In this document: in pieces, positions 16,875 to 26,000 of the stretch | Layout: each line of letters opens with the position of its first letter | Numbering within the stretch: position 1 is the first letter of the stretch | NCBI GenBank assembly: GCA_041504365.1 | Contig: CP167917.1 | Location: 868,001 to 932,000 of the forward strand | Direction of reading: 5' to 3' | Source of the DNA: Dryocola sp. LX212 | Lineage (GTDB): Bacteria; Pseudomonadota; Gammaproteobacteria; Enterobacterales; Enterobacteriaceae | DNA: 64,000 nucleotides | The notes under the pieces: model-generated | The model's input: the letters and a program-made list of their open reading frames with translations, nothing else | Databases searched by the model: none | What the model was told of the DNA's origin: nothing | Made by a program: the position numbers and the translations under genes

Positions 16875-19637
16875 ATGAACGCCGTAGAAATTGAACAAGC
16901 CATCACGGATCTTGCAGAGCAACCCTTTGATCCCATAGAGTTTCCTTATGCTTTCCTTGAAGCCTTTGGTAACAAGGAAACGACTATCAAACGCTTGCGA
17001 GCCGGAGCATCGAATAAGTCCGATTTGGGCGGCGTTCTTCAGACCAATAACATTCACATTTTGGCTAGTGAAGAAGGGCAAGTAACACAAATGCTTGCTT
17101 CACTCAAGGCCAGCCCGGCAACAGGCAAAGCCAAGGCCAAATTCATCCTCGCCACAGATGGAAAAGACTTCGAAGCTGAAGACCTCATCAGCGGCCAGAC
17201 TGTCGCTTGTGCCTTTAAAGACTTTCCCGATCACTTCGGTTTCTTTTTGCCACTGGCAGGTATCAGCACTGTTCGGCAGATCAGCGAAGACGCCTTTGAC
17301 ATCCGGGCTACAAGCCGCCTGAACCGCCTTTACGTTGAACTGCTGAAAGACAACCCTGAATGGGGTACTGCGGAGCGTCGTCATGACATGAATAAGTTCA
17401 TGGCGCGTCTAATATTCTGTTTTTTTGCTGAAGATACTGACATATTCATAGGCAAGGGGCGCTTTACTGACACCATTGCACAGATGAGTGAGCGCGATGC
17501 TTCTAATATGCACGAGGTCATCGGCACGCTCTTTCGTGCTATGAACACTCCAGACTATGAGCGTGCCGCAGTAGGTATTCCGCGCTGGGCTGCAGAATTT
17601 CCATATGTTAACGGCGCTTTGTTCTCAGGTACGGAAGAGGTGCCGCGCTTCAGCCGTATCGCGCGCTCCTACCTGCTTCACGTTGGCAATCTGGACTGGA
17701 CCAGAATAAATCCGGACATATTCGGCTCGATGATTCAAGCAATTGCCGAAGATGAAGAGCGCGGTGAATTAGGGATGCACTACACTAGTGTTCCCAACAT
17801 CCTGAAGGTACTGAACCCACTATTCCTCGACGAACTGCGTTCAAAGCTGGAAGATGCGGGCGAAAATCCACGCGCTTTGCTCAATTTGCGCAAGCGTATC
17901 GCCCGTATACGCATTTTTGATCCAGCCTGTGGTTCGGGCAACTTTTTGGTCATTGCTTATAAAGAAATGCGTGCCATTGAAGCTGAGATTAACTGGAGGC
18001 GAGGCGAACCTGATCGCCCATCTGATATTCCGGTCACAAATTTTCGTGGCATTGAGCTGCGCGACTTCCCGGCAGAGCTCGCCCGCCTTGCGTTGATTAT
18101 CGCAGAATACCAGTGTGATGTACTCTATCGTGGGCAGAAGTTGGCCTTGGCCGAATTCTTGCCACTACGCAGCGAGAATTGGATCACTTGTGGAAATGCG
18201 CTGCGGATCGATTGGTATAGCTTAATGGATGTGAGTGGCTCAGGAGTTAAGGTGGTTTCAGACGATATCCTGCAAACTCCACTTGATCAAGCTGAAATCG
18301 AGTTTGAACATGAAGGCAGCGAAACATATATCTGTGGAAACCCTCCTTATAAAGGAACCAAAAATCAATCCGCTGAACAGAAGGCAGATCTATTGTTTGT
18401 CTTTTCTAAATATCCTGGAACTTTCAAAGTGCTCGACTACGTGAGCGCATGGTTCGTGAAAACTGCGGAGTACCTCTCCCATGTAAATGGAGCAGCCGCT
18501 TTCGTCAGTACAAACTCAATTTGTCAAGGGAACCAAGTTCCTGTGCTGTGGCCACTGATAATGGGACTAGGTGTCAGGATCTCGTTCGCGTACACATCTT
18601 TCAAATGGTCTAACCTTGCAACCCACAATGCTGGTGTAACAGTCGTTGTAATTGGGTTGACGCGTAGTTTTGGAACGAAGTGTAGATTATTTGAGCATCA
18701 AGGTGAGGGAATAGTCGAGAGAGAGGTAGATAATATCAATGCCTACTTGGTTCCAAATGCAGACATCTTTATAAACAAGAAATCTGATCCTCCTCCTGGC
18801 TGCGCCCCGATGGTACTTGGTAATCAGCCATACGAAGGCGGTCATCTAATTTTCGATAGTAAGGGGATTGAAGCCCTTTGCATCCCAAAGGATGTTCGAG
18901 AGACGATCACGCGCAAAATCTTAGGTTCGAGCGAGGTAATTAACGGTAGCGAGAGATACTGTCTCTGGATTGAGAATGAGAATTTTGCGCTGGCCACATC
19001 GTTTCCAGCAGTCTCAGCGCAGATCAATAAAGTCAAAGAATGGCGCTTAAAGAGCGAGCGGCAGGCAACGCGTTCTATGGCCACTCGACCGCATCAGTTT
19101 TGTGAGATGAAGTGTGGAAATCAGTCGGTAATAATTGTTCCAATCCGGAGTTCTGAGAATCGGGAATACCTTCCCGTGGCTCTATTCGATGAGCGGACTA
19201 CAGTAAATAACCTTGCTTATTCGATCTATGATGGATCTTTGTTTAATTTGGCACTAATAGCATCAAGATTGCATCTAATCTGGATTAGCACCGTCTGTGG
19301 AAAGCTAGAAACACGATTTAGTTACTCAAACAAAATGGGTTGGAACACTTTTCCGGTGCCAATGCTTACAGATAAGAATAAGGAAGACTTAACACGCTGT
19401 GCCGAGGACATTTTGCTGGCGCGAGAACATCATTTCCCAGCAACAATTGCAGAGCTGTATGACCCCGAAAATATGCCCGCTGATCTACGTGCCGCGCATG
19501 CTCGCAACGACGAAGTGCTTGAACGCATCTACATCGGCCGTCGCTTTAAGAATGATACCGAGAGGCTTGAGAAGCTGTTCGACCTCTATATCAAGACGGC
19601 CACCTCGGCTGTACCGGCTAAGGGAAAAAAGAGTTAA
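16875..19637 (+). CDS. MmeI-like N6-adenine DNA methyltransferase
   Basis: 920 aa from ATG 16875. The order fits the MmeI/type IIL family: N-terminal domain, helical spacer (LNRLYVELLKDNPEW, HDMNKFMARLIFCFFAEDT), methyltransferase with SAM motif DPACGSGNF (349-357) and catalytic NPPY (489-492), then target recognition and a C-terminal helical part. The N-terminal FILATDGKDFEAEDLIS stretch is where MmeI has its nuclease; the D...E.K triad is not obvious, so cleavage may be left to partners. I chose 16875 (MNAVEIEQAI) because family members as I recall begin there and GGAG lies upstream; ATG 16851 and 16857 are in-frame alternatives. First gene of a three-gene operon. Confidence 0.8.
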   Translation: MNAVEIEQAITDLAEQPFDPIEFPYAFLEAFGNKETTIKRLRAGASNKSDLGGVLQTNNIHILASEEGQVTQMLASLKASPATGKAKAKFILATDGKDFEAEDLISGQTVACAFKDFPDHFGFFLPLAGISTVRQISEDAFDIRATSRLNRLYVELLKDNPEWGTAERRHDMNKFMARLIFCFFAEDTDIFIGKGRFTDTIAQMSERDASNMHEVIGTLFRAMNTPDYERAAVGIPRWAAEFPYVNGALFSGTEEVPRFSRIARSYLLHVGNLDWTRINPDIFGSMIQAIAEDEERGELGMHYTSVPNILKVLNPLFLDELRSKLEDAGENPRALLNLRKRIARIRIFDPACGSGNFLVIAYKEMRAIEAEINWRRGEPDRPSDIPVTNFRGIELRDFPAELARLALIIAEYQCDVLYRGQKLALAEFLPLRSENWITCGNALRIDWYSLMDVSGSGVKVVSDDILQTPLDQAEIEFEHEGSETYICGNPPYKGTKNQSAEQKADLLFVFSKYPGTFKVLDYVSAWFVKTAEYLSHVNGAAAFVSTNSICQGNQVPVLWPLIMGLGVRISFAYTSFKWSNLATHNAGVTVVVIGLTRSFGTKCRLFEHQGEGIVEREVDNINAYLVPNADIFINKKSDPPPGCAPMVLGNQPYEGGHLIFDSKGIEALCIPKDVRETITRKILGSSEVINGSERYCLWIENENFALATSFPAVSAQINKVKEWRLKSERQATRSMATRPHQFCEMKCGNQSVIIVPIRSSENREYLPVALFDERTTVNNLAYSIYDGSLFNLALIASRLHLIWISTVCGKLETRFSYSNKMGWNTFPVPMLTDKNKEDLTRCAEDILLAREHHFPATIAELYDPENMPADLRAAHARNDEVLERIYIGRRFKNDTERLEKLFDLYIKTATSAVPAKGKKS

Positions 19638-19651
19638 GAAGGAGCCAACAT

Positions 19652-21697
19652 ATGAGCGTCAAGATCAATTCAGTACCATCCGTTTCCGTTACTTATGCAC
19701 GCAACGGAGCATCGACCAAGGCTAATGCCCTTGGGATGCGCCCTATGCAAGAACGGGCCTATGAGAAGCGCGGAGAACAATATCTTCTCATAAAGTCGCC
19801 GCCCGCCTCTGGCAAGAGTCGTGCGCTGATGTTCGTCGCACTCGATAAACTCGCAAACCAGGGGATCAAACAGGCAATCATTGTCGTGCCGGAAAAATCT
19901 ATTGGCGCGAGCTTCAACGATGAACCACTATCGCAGTTTGGATTCTGGGCTGATTGGCATGTCGAACCTAAGTGGAACCTATGCAACGCGCCCGGTAACG
20001 ACAACGGTGGCAAGGTAAGAGCTTTCGGCTCTTTTCTTGAAAGTAGCGACAAGGTGCTTGTTTGCACACACGCAACCTTTCGCTTCGCGGTCGATGCCTA
20101 CGGCGTAGAAGCGTTTGACGATCGCCTGATCGCCGTCGATGAATTCCACCATGTGTCAGCTAACCCGGATAACAAGCTTGGTCAGCATCTGGGGCAGTTC
20201 ATCGCGCGTGACAAGACACACATCGTTGCCATGACCGGCTCCTACTTCCGGGGTGATGCGGAGGCCGTTTTGGCTCCTCAGGATGAGTCCAGGTTCGATA
20301 CCGTCACCTATACCTACTACGAACAACTCAACGGTTACGAATACCTCAAGCAACTTGACATCGGCTACTTCTTCTACAGTGGCTCCTACGTCGATGACAT
20401 CCTTAATGTCCTCGATCCTGACAAGAAGACCATTATCCATATACCCAACGTCAATTCGCGCGAGAGCACGAAGGATAAAATTAAGGAAGTGGAACATATT
20501 CTTGGCGCGCTTGGCGATTGGCAAGGTGCGGATCCTGCGACAGGTTTCCAGTTAGTCAAATGCCGCGATGGCCGAATGTTGCGTATCGCTGATCTGGTGG
20601 ACCCAACTAGCCAAGGCAAGATTCAGGAAAGCCTTCGAGCTGTAGAAATGAAGACAGACCGTGATTATGTGGACATCATTATTGCACTTGGTATGGCGAA
20701 GGAAGGTTTCGACTGGATCTGGTGCGAACATGCGCTGACTGTGGGCTACCGTGCTAGCCTGACTGAGATCGTGCAGATTATCGGTCGCGCCACTCGTGAC
20801 GCTCCGGGTAAAACCCGCGCGAGATTTACTAACTTGATCGCCGAGCCGGACGCTGTAGAGGGCGCAGTTACTGAGGCAGTCAACGATACCTTGAAAGCTA
20901 TCGCGGCGAGCTTGTTGATGGAGCAGGTACTGGCTCCGCGCTTCGAGTTTAAGCCCAAGAATCCAGAAAGCGGCCCGACTCCAGGCTTTGATTATGGTGA
21001 TGGAGGATATGACCCGGATAGCTGCAATTTTGGTGTTAATGAGCAGACAGGGACGTATCAAATCGAGATTAAGGGACTTGCCGAGCCCAAGAGCAAAGAA
21101 GCGGCACGCATCTGCCAGGAAGATTTAAACGAAGTGATCGCGGCCTTTGTGCAGGATAAGCCCGCCATCGAACGAGGTCTGTTCGATGAAGAGCTGATCC
21201 CTGAAGAGTTAACACAGGTTCGTATGGGTAAGATCATCAAAGAAAAGTATCCTGAACTTGATGCTGAAGATCAGGAAGCTGTACGTCAGCATGCTATCGC
21301 CGCCCTTAACCTCACGCAGCAGGCCAAGCGTATTGTCAACGGCGAGAACGATGGGACGCTCAATACTGCCCTTATTGACGGAGTGCGTCGCTTTGCGATG
21401 GACGTACGCGATTTAGACATAGACCTTATCGACCGCATCAATCCCTTTGGTGAAGCCTACGCCATACTTGCTAAGACAATGAGCGAAGATAGCTTGAAGC
21501 AGGTCGCGGCGGCCATCTCGGCCAAGCGTACCTCGATCACGCCTGAAGATGCCAAAGTGATCGCCAAGCGTGCTGCTGAATTTAAACGTGAACGTGGGCG
21601 ACTCCCATCGTTAACTTCGGCGGATGCCTGGGAAAAGCACCTTGCAGAAGGTGCAGCCGCGTTTATGCGTTTTAGGGCGGAGGGACGTTATGAGTAA
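19652..21697 (+). CDS. DEAD/DEAH-box (SF2) helicase of the methyltransferase operon
   Basis: 681 aa. Walker A is SPPASGKSR (49-57), the Walker B is DEFHH (about 163-167), and the C-terminal helicase half has GMAKEGFDW and QIIGRATRDAPGK (about 375-387). The C-terminal 250 residues are helical and charged. ATG 19652 is preceded by AAGGAG, and the gene is 14 bp after the methyltransferase stop. In a restriction-like system it would supply translocation or unwinding for the nuclease. It is not a type I HsdR because there is no N-terminal nuclease domain. Confidence 0.85.
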   Translation: MSVKINSVPSVSVTYARNGASTKANALGMRPMQERAYEKRGEQYLLIKSPPASGKSRALMFVALDKLANQGIKQAIIVVPEKSIGASFNDEPLSQFGFWADWHVEPKWNLCNAPGNDNGGKVRAFGSFLESSDKVLVCTHATFRFAVDAYGVEAFDDRLIAVDEFHHVSANPDNKLGQHLGQFIARDKTHIVAMTGSYFRGDAEAVLAPQDESRFDTVTYTYYEQLNGYEYLKQLDIGYFFYSGSYVDDILNVLDPDKKTIIHIPNVNSRESTKDKIKEVEHILGALGDWQGADPATGFQLVKCRDGRMLRIADLVDPTSQGKIQESLRAVEMKTDRDYVDIIIALGMAKEGFDWIWCEHALTVGYRASLTEIVQIIGRATRDAPGKTRARFTNLIAEPDAVEGAVTEAVNDTLKAIAASLLMEQVLAPRFEFKPKNPESGPTPGFDYGDGGYDPDSCNFGVNEQTGTYQIEIKGLAEPKSKEAARICQEDLNEVIAAFVQDKPAIERGLFDEELIPEELTQVRMGKIIKEKYPELDAEDQEAVRQHAIAALNLTQQAKRIVNGENDGTLNTALIDGVRRFAMDVRDLDIDLIDRINPFGEAYAILAKTMSEDSLKQVAAAISAKRTSITPEDAKVIAKRAAEFKRERGRLPSLTSADAWEKHLAEGAAAFMRFRAEGRYE

Positions 21698-22868
21698 TTC
21701 TGATTTAGACGATTTGGCGGCAGAACTTGCTGAATTTGCACCACCGGAGAAGAAAAAAGGACGTCCAGCCAGCGAGGAACGCATCATCGCAGGTTTTGAG
21801 GAAATCCAGCGCTTCGCTGACCAACATGGACGTGCGCCGCAACACGGCGAAGAGCGTGAGATCTTTGAGCGCCTCTATGCAGTGCGGCTCGACCGGCTAC
21901 GCAGTCTCCCAGACTGCCGTGCCTTGCTAGAGCCGCTGGATCATCAGGGCTTGTTGGCCGGAGGGGGGGATGGAGCGGAGTCAGCGGACGAATTTATCGA
22001 TATCGATAATTTGGCTGCCGAACTGGCGGATGTTACCAGCGAGGACGATATCACAGTCTTGCGTCATGTTCGTGCTAGCGCCGAAAAGCGTGCTGTACAA
22101 GGGATCGCGGATCGCAAGCCGTGCGAGGATTTTGATACATTCAAACCGCTATTTGAACAGGTGCGCAGTGATCTAAGTTCAGGGTTAAGAGTGACCCGAC
22201 CTTTTGGACAGTATGCAACGATTGAAGTGGGCCATTGGTTCATCCTAGATGGTCAAACGGCTTATGTGGCTGAGGAAGGTGAAGAGTTCGATTCGCCACA
22301 GGGGAAGAAAGATGCTCGGCTGCGTGTCATTTACTCGAATGGTACGGAAAGCAACCTACTTCGGCTGTCACTGGTTCGTGCTTTGTATAAAGACGAAACA
22401 GCACGCCGAATTACCGATCCAGACATGGGGCCTTTATTCAGCGATGCTCTAGAAGAGAGCGATCTAGAAAGTGGCACCATTTATGTGTTGCGTTCGCTAT
22501 CTGATAACCCTTATGTAGCTGAACATCGTGATGTCATTCACAAGATTGGAGTTACTGGCGGCAAAGTTGAGGCGCGTATTGCCAATGCGGAACACGATTC
22601 CACCTATCTGTTAGCGAAGGTCGAGGTGGTAGCTTCATACAAGCTTGCAGGCATCAACCGCACCCGGATGGAAAACCTGTTTCACAGGTTGTTCGCACCC
22701 GCACGGCTTAACATTACCATTAATGACCGTTTCGGCCATCCAGTGCAGCCCGAGGAATGGTTTCTCGTTCCGTTATTCGTCATCGATGAGGCTGTAGCAC
22801 GTATCAAGGATGGTAGCATCATTGGGTATGTCTATGACCCCATGTCTGCGAAGCTGGTGAAGGCATAG
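21690..22868 (+). CDS. GIY-YIG (T5orf172/MUG113-like) nuclease-type protein
   Basis: 392 aa from ATG 21690, which overlaps the helicase stop by 8 bp and has GGAGG just upstream. The C-terminal third carries the GIY-YIG landmarks GTIYVLRS (about 261-268), HKIGVTGG, an Arg/Asn pair in EARIANAEHDS and a Glu in RMENLFHRLFAPARL. The first 200 residues are acidic and helical with a EKKKGRPASEERIIAGF basic patch and no domain that I know. It is the likely effector nuclease of the cassette. Longer in-frame starts overlap the helicase gene and lack a ribosome site. Confidence 0.82.
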   Translation: MSNSDLDDLAAELAEFAPPEKKKGRPASEERIIAGFEEIQRFADQHGRAPQHGEEREIFERLYAVRLDRLRSLPDCRALLEPLDHQGLLAGGGDGAESADEFIDIDNLAAELADVTSEDDITVLRHVRASAEKRAVQGIADRKPCEDFDTFKPLFEQVRSDLSSGLRVTRPFGQYATIEVGHWFILDGQTAYVAEEGEEFDSPQGKKDARLRVIYSNGTESNLLRLSLVRALYKDETARRITDPDMGPLFSDALEESDLESGTIYVLRSLSDNPYVAEHRDVIHKIGVTGGKVEARIANAEHDSTYLLAKVEVVASYKLAGINRTRMENLFHRLFAPARLNITINDRFGHPVQPEEWFLVPLFVIDEAVARIKDGSIIGYVYDPMSAKLVKA

Positions 22869-23051
22869 GACAGAATTCACGCATTATGATGAAAATCACC
22901 AATACAGTTCGCAGGTATATTACTTCCAGAGAGAATAACGGCGATAGTGGGCATTGTTTACTTAAACTACAAAGCACTACTGAGATGATTAGTCAGGATC
23001 ACTAGATAAATCAGTTTGAAGTCCTAGGGGGGGATTCCGTTGGAAGTAGAA

Positions 23052-26000
23052 ATGTGGGATGGCGGTTTACAAGAGCAAGAAGTGGCAGCTATTGAGAAAA
23101 TAAAGGCTGCGTTTTCGGATAATCTATCCAAGTCTGACAAGCCTGTTCGTGGAGGTTCTATTGGCGAGCAGCTACAAAGATATGGTTATACCGTCAACGG
23201 AATGTTCCCCTGGAAAGGTTATGCAGGTTTTCGTTTTGTTGAGGCAAAAAAAGAAGGTGAATTTGATTTAGTCATTGTTACGCATTGTAATGTGATCATT
23301 GTTGAGTTGAAGGACTGGAACCATCAACCCGTAACTGCGCGCGGAGAGACTTGGTATAAGGGTGATAAGAACATGGGACGCTCGCCGGTAAGCGTGACCC
23401 GTGGCAAAAAGTTCACGTTGGACAATAAACTCAAGCGTCTGGCAGACCGTTTTACGAACAAAGGCTATGTTCCATTTGTACATTTTTTTGTTGTGATGAC
23501 TGGCAATGCGGACTTCAGTGAGTTACCGGAAGAACAACTTCACCATACAATCTCGTTAACAGATTTTCTTAAATTTGCTGATCGCAACACATTCAACAAC
23601 TACTTCAGACCCCATCCAGGCTCCCAGGTTCTAAACAAAGATTTTCCCCTTTTTGATAACCTTTTCTTAGGGCCTCAGACAGCGCCAAAAGCCCTGAGGG
23701 TTAATGGCTTCGAAGCTAAGGATATGATTTTCGAACATCCTAAAAAGGTGTATCGGGAATACTTGGCAAAATCAGAAATATCAGCAAATAGCGAAGCATT
23801 GCTCAGAATATGGAATTTCCGGAACATCCAAGGAACGAAAGCGTACACGCCGGAAGGAAGAGCTGAGATCGTTTCACGTGAGCGCGAAGTGTTACAGCAC
23901 ATCAATCACCAGAACCGTGACCTGTATAACCACTGCCTGAGGTCTCTGACGAGTTTCCAGAAAGACGAGGTGACGGCAGAGTACTGCGAAGTCTATGAGC
24001 TTCCGCCGGGCCATGTCAGGTTTAATGAATTTATCGGAAAATATGGCAAGGCCTTTTCTGATATGGACCGTTTGAATGTGGTCAAACTGCTCATTGCGAA
24101 ATTTAGCGATCTCCATGAGATGAAAATTGCGCACAGGGATATCGCCGATCACAGCCTGTGGATTTCACCTTCAAAAGAAGTCGCACTTTCGAACTTTATT
24201 TCGGCGTACCACCGGCCAGCCGGAACGGTCGGCGACTACCGTAAGCTTTTATCCGTAGGCGCAGTCGAGATAAAAGATATGCTTGATGAGGGCGAGCTTA
24301 CGCCTTTTCAGCAGGATGTTCATGCCCTGGGCATTGTAGCGTGGCACTTATTAAGCGGTAAGCGCATGTCGCCTAAGAGTCTTGAGACAGTACAGGACAA
24401 TATGCTAAATAGTCAGCACTGGTATTCAGATGTATTACTTGATGCCGTTGCTGCAAAATTTGCTTCCGCGACTGAATTCTTCGATGCCCTGAAACAAGCC
24501 GAACCTGCGGGCAATGCGATCCCTACATTTGATGATACTGAGCTTGATCCTTATCGGCATGCTATTAACCACTCTCGCCAGTACCGGGAAGACGATGACT
24601 TTCTGGTAGAAACATCCGACAAAGAAGTCTATATCTCGGGTGGAAGACTCGTGAAGGCCTGGCTGAACGTGGGGGGGCAGGGAGACGATCCTTCAATTAA
24701 TTTCCAAGTTCTGAAATTTCTAAAACAGCTTGAGCAGCTTTCTTTAGTTAAACCAACGTATCTGCCTCAAATTCGTGAATTCGGTATCGCATCCAAATCA
24801 TCAAGTCTGTACATGGTCACGGATCAGGTACAGGGAGAAACCTGGGATAAAATGGTCGTCCCGAATGATGAAAAAATCGACCTCATTGATAAGTTTGTCG
24901 CCGCCGTTGAGCACTTACACAGTCTGGGGGTTTCTCACGGGGACATCCACCCAGGCAATGTGATGCTTGGGACACAGAGTCGTTCGCTTTTCCTCATCGA
25001 TATCCCCGATTTTTCACCGTCCGGTGACGAACCTAAAAACCACAGCTACAGCCCTGAATACATCGATAATTGTACTTCTTTTGAACGCGACAACTATGCA
25101 GTGATGAAGATGTCCTGCGAGTTATTAGGCATGTCATGGGGGCAGGAATCAGACATTTATCCTACTATTGCGAATGCCATCCGAGCAGAGCTGGAAGATC
25201 CGGTTTTTGGGTTTAAGGATTTGGGCCGGTTTAAAAAAGCGATAGACAGTAATGACCAGGCACCAGAACAACCCCTGATAGATATCACTGTAGGAAACGC
25301 CGATGAAATAATCTCTGTCCTGCCTGATAACGGGCATCTGTATGTCAAAGTTGAGCCAAATCCTAAAGTGCCAGCTGAAGTAAAAGTGACTTTCACCGGG
25401 ATAGGTGGCAGTTTTACTGCAGTGTTCAACAAGGATCAGAAGACGCTGATTCATGGTTTCAGGCCATGGGCTCGCGCCACAATTCGTAAGCAAGATATTG
25501 ATGAAAGTCAGTTCGAAATTGTTACTGGCATCAGGATTATTCCCGGTAGTCCGCAGGATATGTCAGCGTTGACAGTATTGCTTAATGAAGAAGAATCTTT
25601 TACGCGGGCAATCGAGTTGATTGCCGCACCTGAAGATGTTCAGGAACAGAATCCGCTTACGCTTCAGCTAAAAGATGCTTTTGCAAGACTTGATAAGCAG
25701 GCGCTTGAACCTGATTTAAAAGAAGTGCTGGAAATCCCGACGGTGAAGCTGTGGCGCGCCATTCTGGATACTGAAACAGAATCATATCCAAACATTGAAG
25801 TCAGCGGGGAGGTGGTCCCGGTTGCAGATGCTCATGGAGAGCTTCTTCTCCCTTACTCTGCAGACGTTGACCCACTTGGCGCTTTCAGAAGTAGTGATGA
25901 AGTCGAAGCCTTACAGGTCGATCAGGAAGGTGTTGAGCGATTTATAGGTGAGGTGTCACTTAAGAAGTCGGAGCTCAAAGAGATCCGCCTGGTCAAAGTG

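Noticed and set aside
16875..22868. A classic type I restriction system or BREX/DISARM
   Set aside because: There is no HsdS, no HsdR nuclease-helicase fusion, and no PglZ, BrxL, DrmA or DrmB-like gene; the helicase and nuclease are separate proteins.
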